From Chondrosia reniformis (lineage: Eukaryota > Porifera > Demospongiae > Chondrillida > Chondrillidae): DNA of 64,000 nucleotides. Positions within the stretch are counted from its first letter, which is position 1. The number at the start of each line of letters is the position of its first letter. A model generated the notes under the pieces. The model had not been told where the DNA came from and did no database searches. It was given only the letters and a program-made list of their open reading frames with translations. This document shows, piece by piece, positions 21,765 to 34,100 of this stretch. Both the position numbers and the translations under genes were made by a program. Where the stretch lies: NCBI GenBank assembly GCA_947172415.1, contig OX359193.1, positions 5,140,501 to 5,204,500 on the forward strand, in the 5' to 3' direction.

Positions 21765-24700
21765 TCACAGTTTTTCAAAAAAGCTAATTCTTGCCTCTGC
21801 AGAATCCAAGTTGGTCTAAAAATGTATTAAGATATATGTGTATAGAGATATGTTCATAACCTGGTTAGTCTGCCACAATTGGTTTTTGGTGGGTTATTGA
21901 GTTTGGCAGATTAAAAGTTTTGAGGCCATTTATTAACTATAAAGTCTACATTTTGTACATATATGTAAATTTGAATGAATATGAGCAGATTATGAAGGTG
22001 AAAACACCTACGTATATACTGTATGTGCTAATAGGGGTGCAGAAATAATGGTAGATGGTTGGTGGAATATATAGATGTTTCATCCATACACACCAATTTA
22101 TTCTTTATAAATTTAGGTGGATTTGGTAGTTTGGCGTATTAAACAGGGCAGATTATCTGGGTTACACTCTATATATATATATGTATAGAGGTGTACCGCT
22201 AACAGTCCATAGCCATGCTTAATTTAGCTCGCAATTAACTGCCATGATTCACAGTACGGACTAACCAACCACTACTCTACTTTAACTGGAAGGCAAGAGT
22301 ACAGGACACAAAAAGCTTTATTTTACTAGTTTATGTATTGCTCTCTGAACTAACCAAAATGTTCTCTTCACCTAAAGTCTCGTTACTTGATAAGCGATTG
22401 TCTTCTACCTTATAATCCTATTTAACAAGGGTACAGGGATAACAGATAACAACTTTACACTTTACATCCTTAATGAAGCTACATGTACCTACGTACGTAC
22501 GTATCTTAGAAATGAGAGAAGTACGTATCTCAGGAGTACAGCAACCATTAGATACAATAGCAGGTTAAAAGTACTTCCTTTTTACCAGATAACATGACAG
22601 CACAAGTGTTACTGATCATGAGTAATAATTATCAAAGGCTAAATCTGGACTGTACATATCTCTAGTGTTTACATACGTAAGCATCATTACACTTCAACCC
22701 TTACTAAACTAAGCTTAATAATTTAGCCCTACTTATTGATACCTAGAATGGGTTGACATATGTATGTCATAGGCATACGTACCTTCATTGGAAAAAATAG
22801 GGGAACTTTAAGATCTAAAGCCGATCTTAAAGCATTGATATCATTATCCAACTCTGGATATTACCCCTGCCCACTCATGTCCCCTGAGGAGCACAATGAG
22901 CTAATGGGAGGAACCGAAGAACCAGAGTCTCCCCCTAGCCACTCAAAAAGATCAAGATAGCTGTTTCATCCTTATTAGGACTCATCAGTATGGCATACGA
23001 TTGAACGTTTTTGAGTGGCTAGAGGGAGACTCTGGTTCTCATCAAGCAAACTTCGGTTTCACCCATTAGCTCATTGCGCTTCTCAGGAGACATGAGTGGG
23101 CAGAGGTAATATCCAAAGTTGAATGATGATAACATACCTCCATTCTTGCTCTTATAGCATCAAGCTCCTGACTCATGTACCGGGATCTGTTACTGCTACT
23201 TGCCATTGGTGTACTATATTCAGAGTATTAGGAAAGTACATGTCAAAGGTTTCATACAGAAAAGTAAATGTTACACACACATTGATGTAGGTGCTGGGGC
23301 ATTATACTTCAGCTAAATATTTAATTTGTAAATTTATAAATAAACAACAATCTATTTAAAGGTCTAAATATTTGATTTCGAGTAGTTCATCCTTCAAAAG
23401 CATCCAAAATGTTGAATCAATTATGCAAATAACAAGGAGTTAGAATAAAAGCTGTATGAATATCATTAGCCTCAATATCATTAGCCTCCTCAAATATGAA
23501 TATCATTAGCCTCCATTTGGTCACTTTATTTTCTAATTATGTACTTTGCATACACTGCAATTACACGTCTTGGTCAGTTTGCAACAGATGGTAGTATCAG
23601 CAGTGTACGTACTTGGTGTGGTTGTAGGAAGAGGTGTAGGGTCTTGTGTCTTGCAGAGTAGTGGTAGTCACAGGGACTGCATTTCCATTGGTCTGATAAT
23701 AGGAGGGTGGCATGGTGTGAGACTGAGGTGGATAGCCAGAACTCATTGAAGAAGTGACTGGAGGCTATATATTATAAGAATACACATAGTCTTAGGGTAG
23801 CATATAGCAATTTACAAAGAGGAATACCAATAAACACTGTATTTAACACATTTACATGCAAGCATGTAACAGTAACTTTATAAATCTGCACATACGTATG
23901 AATCAGAATGTGTACTTATGTATGCCTCCTTCATACAAGATATTGGACTCACCATGGTCAGCTGTGGCTGCATATGGTAAGGCTGATGAAGGTGCTGGTG
24001 GTGGGGAGGGTAGCTATTAGGGGTAGCAACATCATTGGCAGAATGGACAGCACTTCTGTAGCCCATTCTATTAATAGCATCTGCAGGCAACCTCATAGGT
24101 GCTGCAGCTGTTTCGCTATAGTCTGGTAAGGTTGGCTGGTCATGAGTCAGTGGAGGAGAATGGCTTGTGGAAGTTAGCTCCATGAATCTCATTTTTGCCT
24201 TTTGCTCGGCATTTCTTGCTTCATCAAGTTGGTAGTGCCAAGTTTCTGGAATAAAGTGCCTAACAACAACACAAACCATGTCAACAATCAGTTAGAAGAG
24301 ATTGAAGACATGTACCTACTTTTTATCTGGACTAAATACATTTGTCCTTGCTAAACTTTCCTGGTCCACTCTTCTCTTATCTTCTTCACTCTGTACATTT
24401 ATAGTAACAAAATAGCATAACAATAGTACATAATATATTATTGTGTATATTAGTAGGGATGGCTCTAAGAAATAGAACAAATAATTCCTAATAGAGCTCC
24501 TACGAAAACTGTTTTATTTAGAAATTAGCATATAAAATTCTTTAATTTTCAAAAATGCTTTGATTCAGCTGTGTATATACAGGTAAGAAGATTTTTTCCA
24601 AATCTCTTGAATCACCCCTTTAATCCTTCATTGTTTCAGTAAGCCAAAGAAGTTTTAACATTAATATGATACCTATCTTACAATATGATACCTATCTTAC

Positions 24701-27700
24701 AATATGATACCTACGTATCTTACAATATGATACCTATCTTACAATATGATACCTATCTTACAATATGATACCTACGTATCTTACAATATGATACCTATCT
24801 TACAATATGATACCTGTCTAACAATATGATACCCATCTTACAATATGATACCTGTCTTACAATATGATACCTGTCTTACAATATGACACCTATCTTACAA
24901 TATGATACCTTACAATATGATACCCATCTTACAATGTATTGCTGAAACAAAGACAGAACATGGAATTTCTCAAACTATTCCTTTCATAATGTAGTCAACA
25001 CATACTGACTAATGATTACTCAACAGAAATAGTAACAGCCAAGATATTAACTCAACCAATCACCATGTGAGGCATTTGCTGTTGTTGGTGTACTCTCCTT
25101 AAGTCCTCTTTAGCTTTCTGTACTTGTTTTTCTGCCATGGCTACATTCTTTTCCAATGCAGTAATATAACCATCCTTCTCTTGCTATGGAAAGAGAGAGG
25201 TAGGCATTATAAACACAATATATATGTATATGTAATAGATATACGTACGTAGCCTAGAGACGAAGACTAAAACTGAAATATAACACAATGCTGAGGCAGA
25301 GCCTACGCCTGGTAATTATGTTTAAGTCAAAGGTGAATGGCTATAACTGATTTATACCCCATTGGTATGGTATTTGAGGATATATACGTATATATATGTA
25401 CATATAATAACCACGTACATGTACAGTACGTATACAGACTATAATTTATATGGATGTGGGTATAGAAAGACACACAAAGGTCCTTTGAAGGTTCGGCTTG
25501 GATGAACAAAACTGCATTCTCACTTCCAGAATGATCAAAAGATGAGTGTTTAAAAATATAATTCTACTTTATAATATAATTCTAATGTGGCAGCTAAAGT
25601 ATTCTATGCAGTATATAAAACATTATGAAATAAAAAGAAATAACGAGAAACTAACCAAAGTGATACTCAGCTTCTTTACAATCTCCTCTAATTCCACTAG
25701 TCTCTTCTTTAGCTGATCTCTCTCCTCTTCAACTGCAATCCTGGCTTCTATTTCTTTATCTAGTTTTTCTCTTTCCAATTGCCGTCGCGTTCTTTCTTCT
25801 GCAGCCTGTATCTTCATCTGCTGGACTGCCATAGAATCGTCCTGTCTTCGCTTGATAAACCTCTCATGATTTCCCATACTTAACTGAAGAATCTACGTAC
25901 ACATAACAATATACAGGAAGGAAAAGAAGAGTCACCAAGTATCAGTGACAAACCAAGAGCTAATTCTTTGAAAATGTTACTCTGATAAGCTATGTATGAT
26001 AGGTACGTACCTACGTATAATAGAGGTACAGTGAAACTCACAACACATATATACCCCAAGGGAAACAACAAAGAGTACTTACTAAGCCAGGTGCTTCCTA
26101 ACCAAAAACCTCTTACACAATTATACACTTTGATCAGACTCGTTACTACATGCACCATATAAAGTTTTTTATACACTGGAAATGATCCCATTGAAATCAT
26201 TTCCATTCTATATAATCATGTGTCGAAGTACAGTTGAACCCTGTTAAGATGAAATGGCTGGGACCACTAAAAAATTTCGTCTGAACAGAAATTTCATCTT
26301 AAAAGAAATCATAATTTTCGTACATGTAATATTTTTTCATTTTAACCGAAATTTTATTTTAAGCGAGTTCATCTTAAGTAGGTTCAACTGTAGTCTCCTT
26401 CCGTGACTCTTTGTTCACCAGTTAATTTCAAAATGTATACACAAAGCTAAGTACATCTTAACTGCTATATACGTACGTATGTCTATACAAGGGAAACATT
26501 TTTTTCATACGAATTAAGCAAATGTACTTAGTAAACGTTTACATTGTAAGTATGAAGAATAGTATAATGAGGAATACAGAATACAGTGGGCTAAAATGAT
26601 ACACACATTGTAAAAAGGTGTACATATTATCCCAGGTATGTATGTATTAATTACGTTTCACTTTTCACTGTAACTTGAAATGTTCCCTCTCATATGAAAA
26701 AGCTACTCTAACAATGGTACACTGTAGCTCTATAATCAGGTTAACAAGCTAACAATGTGATCTCAAAAAGTTAAACAATATCCAATAACTAATAAGGCCA
26801 TGGACTACTCCAATTACCATGTACAAGGTATCACCCTATTCCTTGACTACAGAGTCAAAGGGTTAAGCATTACCACTCTCAACCTACAGCCTAGTGGAGA
26901 AGGAAGACAAAGTTAAGGATTACCACTCTCAACCTACAGCCTAGTGGAGAAGGAAGACAAAGTTAAGCATTACCACTCTCAACCTACAGCCTAGTGGAGA
27001 AGGAAGACAAAGTTAAGGATTACCACTCTCAACCTACAGCCTAGTGGAGAAGGAAGACAAAGTTAAGGAATACCACTCTCAACCTACAGCCTAGTGGAGA
27101 AGGAAGACAAAGTTAAGGAATACCACTCTCAACCTACAGCCTAGTGGAGAAGGAAGACAAAGTTAAGGATTACCACTCTCAACCTACAGCCTAGTGGAGA
27201 AGGAAGACAAAGTTAAGGAATACCACTCTCAACCTACAGCCTAGTGGAGAAGGAAGACAATGTGGTATGGAGCTGTTTTCTCATCCAAAGCTTTTTAGGT
27301 TTTCCCTAAGGTAATGAAGTCTCTAGGGAAACAGTCTATTCTAAGTACATTTTCCTTAGCCATATATTCATATTGACAATGTCTATAGGAAATGGTGTTG
27401 TAGAGACTCAAGTGACAGCCTACATCCCACTCTCATAGAGCACACATTACAGGATTCACAAAGATCAAGAAGAAGAAAAAGATTCCCAGTGTCACTGATG
27501 AAGGTAGAATTCCCAGATATAGCCGTCTGGCCAGTTGAAAAGAAGAGAAGGAGACACTAGGCCTTTACTCATAAGTAGATGTAGTGTGTAAGAAAAATGG
27601 TGTGTTAGATTTAAATTGCAGTTTGTGCATAGTTCCATACCAGTTTACTGATCCTGACTTTTGGTACATACACTGTAAAATCAGGAGACTTCTTTTCAAG

Positions 27701-30700
27701 TGGTTTTATGACAAACTAAAAGAGAAACAGAAATTCTGGAATCTGTTATAAATATAAATAAATATATGTATACCATTGCAATGATTCCGAGGCTATGGCA
27801 AGGAGAAATGCAATTGAAATAGGCAGAGAATGGAGGGAAGGAGCCTGCTATCTATAGCTATGTACGTACATACGCAGATGCATGGCAACTGAAGTAGTAA
27901 ACATCATATCCCACCTTTTTATCATTGTATGCAACATTTTGAACTTCGTTCCAAGGGAAAGTGATCTTTGGCTTTTTGACATCATTTGGTTCATAAATGT
28001 TGATTCCATGTGCATCAACCCCCAAAACTAGATCTGTGCCCTTCTTGTTCTGAAGAATATAGAAGAGGGAATATACTACCACTCACAAGGGTTACTCTAC
28101 ATACTCCATTCCATGTCACATTCCAAAGCTACAACAAGATATTTGAGTCTATAGCAAATACTGATTTGGAATATTGAACTAGCAAATGAAGCAACATTTT
28201 GTACATTTACATTTGTAAGAACTCCATTAAATGTCCACAATTAATTTTCTAGTTATTCAAGAAGTGACATTTACATATGATAACGATAGGTTTATATGTA
28301 CAAACACACACATACGTACATGCACATCATTGCTACGTATTTGTGAGGACAAACTCTGGTGTATGCCAGAATAAGCTTTGTGACAACTGTATGTTTTTGG
28401 TGTCGTACTCGAGTAGTAAAGCTATCACATGCAATAAAATACCAGCTAGGCAACTTAAAGTCTTCTTTATTGGCACATAAACAGAGTTAGTTTTAGACTA
28501 AACAGTTCAAGAATCAATTCAAGTTTGGAGTCAATACTAATTCAATGCTTGTCACTGGGCAACTCCAAATACTCAGTAACATATTTACACATACAATAGA
28601 GGTTATGTAAGGCATTTTTAACACCTATAGTCAACAGAAATGCAACAAAAGTAGGTTAGATATGGTAATGTTATCATCAAGTATGCATACACTACCCTTC
28701 AGTAAAGGCACGACCCTCAACCTCTTCCATTTCAACAGAAAGCAATGCTTTGATTAAAATACAGCACCTATGCCCATACCCACACTTTGTCTTATTACAC
28801 CTCAAGGAATTTAAAGTATGTGTACTGTAATCATGTAATGCTCACTTTAATTTCAAAGTAAGTAATTCCATACATTTCTAAGTCTTGTGCAAGTTTCAAG
28901 TATTCCACTTCTGATTCAATTCTGTGGATCAGTAACATATTATGATAAAAAGTAAGAATTGATTGAAGCATACTGATACATCAAATGTGCTCTTCCGGAT
29001 AAAATGTACTAAATAGACTCACAATATTCAGACACAACAGGTTATTGAAACAATATCTGTCCAGAACTGCATATATATTACGTACGTCATGAGTATGCTG
29101 CAAATCTACACCTTATTTAAACTTAGAAATGTAGAGTATCCCCTCTATTGTAATATGAGGAAATGACTGCATAGGAATGTATAAAGCTTCACTTGGACTC
29201 CTGAAGGGCTACCCTGCACTAATACTTACATTTGTCAGTCTGTTACAATTGAACTTTCCTATACAACCATTAGTTGGTACAACCCAAATGGACGGTTTGC
29301 AAATATTGCACACAAAACATGTAGTATATTTCTAGAAGGTTATAATCCCAGACATATCAACCATGTTATGAGATGCTAAGGTTTACTTGCTAATTTGACA
29401 GTTTGGCTCGTTCCAACACTGAACAATAGCTTTCTCCCACATCTCACTGGTCATATTAAACTGCTCCAATACCTACAAACAGGTACAATACACATTTGCA
29501 TGCTGTATTACAGACAAACCAAAACTCAACAGACAACGATTTAGTGATTTTTACATTAAATGTACACCCACCCATCAAATTGTTTATAAGTAGATTAACT
29601 AGGGATGGTGTTTATACGTACATGTAGATATGTATGTATGAATAATCAAACACTCCATTTTTCAATAGGCTACATATATTTTCGAGTAAAGGCCTTTACC
29701 TAGTGAGAGCTTTGGATGAGGATACAAGTTTTTCCACTGGGCCAGACACTTGTTTCTGGGAATTCCAGCCTTCATCAATGACCCTGTCTTCTTGTTCTTT
29801 TACGAGTCTTGTGTACACTATACAATGTCCTAATGTGGTTACTAAACTACTCAAAAGGGGCATGACCTGATCCTTAGATAGGCTGGGCAAGGACTGGTTG
29901 ACAGTCTATAAACACATGTAAATTTACATAAGGAGATCCATATTTGTGTATGAACTTATGCAACATAACCAATAAAAACATAAACAAAGGAAGCAGTTTG
30001 CATTCACACTACTACATGTACCTTTTGTGGTATAAGTGTGTCAATAGACAGGCAGCCCGTCTTGTGCACTCTCTCATCATATTCTCCAAATTGGGCCTGC
30101 GCAACATAAGCTGCCATCATTACTGATGTTTCTGAAGGGCAGAAAATCTCTTGTTTTAATATCTTCTCTTTGACCTCCAGGAAGAAAAGATGTTGAGTCA
30201 CTTCTTGGATCAATTCATTGACAACATCTTCAGGATAAAACATTATTTTAAACTGAAAGACAACCGGAGATTCCTTTGGTAAATCTTGTTCAATTAACTA
30301 AATGAAAAAAGATAGGTTGCACATGATATACAATGGCCATTAAGTTTAGAATATTAAATGGCCAGTTACAGTGAAATGAAGCTGCATTTATGTTTAAAGT
30401 TTGCTCTATATTGCTTTAGTTTGAGGTGTTGCACACCAGCACACTGTCCAAGCATACGGTCCAGGGCTACCAGCATTCAACCTAAGGCTCACTATGGAAG
30501 GAACAGCTGGGTACGCAGGTTGTACCTTTTTATCGTCCTTCAACCATGCCATGAAACCTTTACAGTCGACATAGTAGAGACCAAAATACCACACCTCCCT
30601 GATACCAAGCGTCCTAGTTACCTGATCAAAGAGCTCTCTCCCCAGGGCTTTACTCTACGGCAAGGAATAAGAATTAATTACTAAACAAAAATTATATATC

Positions 30701-30805
30701 TATCTAAAGGCGAAACCGGCCCATTGTAAAACTTACGTCTATGGAAAACCTGAGTTCGGAGTTTACCGTTTTGATGACGACGTCCAATAACTTTGGCATC
30801 TTCAT
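21765..30805 (-). CDS. ERM / merlin family FERM-domain protein
   Basis: Links the plasma membrane to cortical actin. Exons (minus): 30805-30737, 30654-30526, 30297-30022, 29472-29387, 28921-28846, 28049-27915, 27715-27641, 25892-25656, 25183-25064, 24390-24320, 24259-23953, 23764-23613, 23213-23138, 22408-22355 (tentative), 21796-21765. FERM spans exons 1-8: [99 protein letters not shown] coiled coil follows in exons 8-10, short for the family. Exons 11-12 are an unusual His/Pro/Gln/Ser/Thr-rich linker ([16 protein letters not shown]). The last exon ends ARISFFEKL, close to the merlin and ERM C-terminus. At least one exon before it is missing from my model, since phases do not join, so I could not see the regulatory threonine region. 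Ezrin/moesin versus merlin is unresolved. Confidence 0.88.
22840..23125 (-). mobile_element. Foldback element with hammerhead-like core at its tip
   Basis: Long arms at about 22840-22945 and 23010-23120 are inverted copies (GCCACTCAAAAA, GAGACTCTGGTTCT and complements). On the minus strand the tip reads CTGATGA (22988-22982), a TCCT-AATA-AGGA stem, GAAAC (22967-22963), then AGCTATC. This matches the hammerhead core and stem II better than any other copy here; the arms form stem I. It lies in the intron between ERM exons 13 and 14. Confidence 0.6.
24670..24940. repeat. 19-bp minisatellite with 23-bp variants
   Basis: About 14 units of ACAATATGATACCTATCTT, some enlarged by an inserted ACGT-containing quartet. 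Intronic in the ERM gene (between exons 9 and 10). The absence of unique spacers excludes CRISPR. Confidence 0.9.
26231..26390. mobile_element. 160-bp pogo/Tigger-like MITE
   Basis: Begins CAGTTGAACC and ends GGTTCAACTG, each directly flanked by TA (26229-26230 and 26391-26392). Inner inverted blocks AAGATGAA / TTCATCTT extend the repeat. TA duplication with a CAGT start is typical of the pogo branch of Tc1/mariner. Located in ERM intron 7. Confidence 0.8.
26863..27262. repeat. 50-bp minisatellite, 8 copies
   Basis: The unit contains TACCACTCTCAACCTACAGC and CTAGTGGAGAAGGAAGACAA. It passes directly into TCATCCAAAGCTTT, a segment also found next to CAGTGGAGAAGAAG in the dispersed repeats at 47200 and 57700, so the array was amplified from that family. 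ERM intron 7. Confidence 0.9.
27430..27625 (+). repeat. Dispersed repeat with CTGATGA core (copy 1)
   Basis: Contains CACTGATGAAGGTAGAATTC, CCCAGATATAGCCGTCTGGCC and AAGTAGATGTAG. It shares this order with 47160-47345 (plus) and, inverted, with 57655-57870 and 29695-29790. CTGATGA is at 27495-27501. Confidence 0.55.
29695..29790 (-). repeat. Dispersed repeat with CTGATGA-like core (copy 2, partial)
   Basis: On the minus strand: ATTGATGAAGGCTGGAATTC then CCAGAAACAAGTGTCTGGCC and CTCATCCAAAGCTCTCAC. It lies in ERM intron 3, beside exon 3. An open frame across it (29696-29890) is a by-product. Confidence 0.5.
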
Positions 30806-31154
30806 ACATTAAGAATTATAAGAACATTGATCACAAAGAGCGGCATCCAATGCTAATAAGGTCACTGAAATAATTAAACACAGTTCGCATTTATAGTTTA
30901 TATTTACCGCATAGCGGCCATTTAATAATTGCGTAATAAGTAAATATTTTGCACAGCCAGACCCTCGTTTTACAACTCAACAGCCTAAGATTCGTATCTA
31001 TACTACTGATAGAGCAGTGATGCACTTGCCAATAGAAACACTATGAACACTTATTACATTCACTTAGACTACAAACCCCATAAATAAAATAATCAACATA
31101 TACTTTTGTTAAATGCATAGCAATTATTGAATTGTTATAATAAGGATTCCATTG

Positions 31155-34100
31155 TCATAATAAGGATTCCAGACCTTGTTCATTTTGTTGTGAATTACCC
31201 TGAAGCTCAGTCTGAAGGAAAAATGCAACAAAAATACTCACTGGTGTAACGCAATAGTCAATAACTAAGCAATAGTCAATAACTAAGCAATAGTCAATAA
31301 CTAAGCAATAGTCAATAACTAAGCAATAGTCAATAACTAAGCAATAGTCAATAACTAAGCAATAGTCAATAACTAAGCAATAGTCAATAACTAAGCAATA
31401 GTCAATAACTAAGCAATAGTCAATAACTAAGCAATAGTCAATAACTAAGCAATAGTCAATAACTAAGTCTCATAATATACACATACATTGTGAGCCAACG
31501 TATTATTTTATTCACATTTCCTGTAAATAATATGTTATAAAACAGATACTATTCTATTGTATATGGACAGTTTCTTTTCTTCACACAATTAAGAACCAAT
31601 TGAGATGCTCTGTATACTACAGCAGTAAACACTTAATTGGAGCCTCTCTCGAGTAGTGTTTCATGTCAGGGTCCTTGACACAGTTCTAATTTTAATCCAA
31701 GAAATACGTACAATTTCAGTGAGTTGAGAGTGCTAATGATGTAATTGATAAACACACTCTTTGACCATCAGTGTATCAAACAAATACCTCTTTGGAAATA
31801 GTGCTCTTAACAAATGTGCTAGATTCTCTATATGACTGAAGACTTAATCTAACAATAGTCTCCCACCATTTAGTATACTGTGTTGATAATTCCAAAGCTA
31901 AATGCACAAGAACTGTACTATCAGTATCTCACCGCTCCATCTGTCAAAGTATCCAGCGCCACGTCTCCTTCAAGATCCAACCCTCTCGTTCCATCTCCCA
32001 TCTGCTCAGCTAATTGCTCATACTTGTGGTGTAGTTGACCTATAAATTGAACATAGCATAGAAATACTGAAGACATCACTTGACACTATATATGGTAGAA
32101 GCCAATAACTGGAGATGAACTGCTGATAAATTACTTCAGGCCTTTATTGATGAGGTATATGACATTCCATAGATTCTACTAAACCAAATGAGCTCATTTA
32201 CTCAATGAAATACCTCTCATTTTAGATTCTTCTTGCAATTGAGATCTTAATGACGTTACCTGTAGAAAAATACATTTATGTACGTATAACTTAATAGTAG
32301 TTAACTCAATAAGATCTATACTGAAGTAGGTTTTAGAGAAATCTACAATAAACCTATTTAAGTGTAAACACGTACATACGTACGTATATATAATTCTCTC
32401 TCTTTAGAAACTTTACAAATAAATGAACAATCTCAATATAATTACTGTAGATAACATCACCAATATATGATTTCTTTATATGGCATGTAAAAATATCTAC
32501 TTACCTCTGTTAAAAGTGTTTCTTTTTCTTTTTCTAATTGACTTTGAGTAATGTTTAGCTGCTCGAAAGTTGTAGCAACATTAGCTTCAGCCTCTTTCTG
32601 AGACTAAAATTAAACACACATATTACTGACGTGTTGATTAATACTACATTTTACATGAATTAAGCAAACTACGTACGTACAAAGTGGCCATGTGAATATA
32701 CATACAAGTAGTTCTCCTGATGCATTTCTAGTGGGAGAAACACATAAAGGTAACAATCTTCATCAAGAATTAGGTCAATGCCTACTGGTTCAAACAGCAG
32801 TGCTACTGCTGAGTTCAGCTATACCATAGCTGTGCGTATAGACACAACATGCATGCAAGACTGAGGATGGACACTTACATCCCTGGCCTTCATCAACTTC
32901 TTCTCCTGTTCTTCCATTTCTCTTTGGTGCTGCTCCTTCAAGCAGGCATACTCTTCTCTTGTTGCATCCACTTTGTTCCACAAACTCTGACGGTCTCTAG
33001 ACACCCGTAGCTAATGTATAAAGTAAATGGTCTTACTCCAAGCATAACACATATTTAGGTTCTCAGAGCATACAATGATGGTTTCATATGGTATTTTAAA
33101 TATCTAATACAATCTCATTCAAATAGCTTAAATTTATCAACAAACAGTTTTGAAAAAAAAAAAGATGTGAAAAGTCTAATTGAATAAACTAACAGATAGA
33201 TAATGGAATTCATACTACATTTGAATAGCAGAGTAGCCACTTTACTACCACTAAAAGGGTAATTTCTGAAATGGGTCACCTGTTTATAAATTTCAACAGT
33301 TAAGTTTTGAAATTTCACAAATTACAAAATGGTGTCCTTAAATGTGGTCTGATCTAGCCTAACCTACAGGATGGGTTTGATCAGCTACAACGGTGTACTC
33401 ACTATTTCCTCCTGAGTGTCCCTTTTCAAATCGGAAAACCTATCTTTCAATTCCTTGAATGTCTGATTAGTGCTTTGTGTACTTTTGTCAAATGTTGTTA
33501 CAATAGTCTTCATTTGATCATTCAGCTTGTAGAACTGTGTCTCCAAGGTTTTTCTGGAATTTTGTTCCTCAGCTAATGCTGTCTACATACATACATAAAT
33601 AATCAAAGTGATAATCAAACCACAAGTAATCATATTCAAACATCATGATAAGGGAAAAACAAGAGAAGGAATTGCTGTGGATCTAACCCAGGACAGCTGG
33701 TTATGATCACCAGTGCTCTGCCACTGAGCTACAATTGACACAGCAATGCTCCCTTCATGTTTCCCCTCTATACTAACTACAGAGTAAACAATTAGCTGTC
33801 ACCAATTATATGAATTAGTGCTTAAACTAAACCTTTACAGAGTGAACCTGATAGAGTATATTACATTCCTAAATAATGTCTTATGACGTAAATAATTTCC
33901 TTCACTATACAGTTAGGTACACAGTGCGTGTGAGATTGCTACAGCAACTAGCCTACCCTGTAGGTAGATATCTCAGAATATATCTTTTCTAGTTCTTTAT
34001 CTTTAGCTGTTAGTAGTGTATCAAACTCCATTTGCTTCTCCCTAAGTTGTCCCTTTACTTTATCATGCTTGGACTGGGCCTCCATCATTTCCTTCCTCAC

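Noticed and set aside
22760-22960. 66-codon plus frame
   Set aside because: It is one arm of the hammerhead-like foldback in the ERM intron.
24670-24940. CRISPR-like regular repeats
   Set aside because: No unique spacers, units abut directly, and the context is a eukaryotic intron. The same applies to the arrays at 31245 and 43425.
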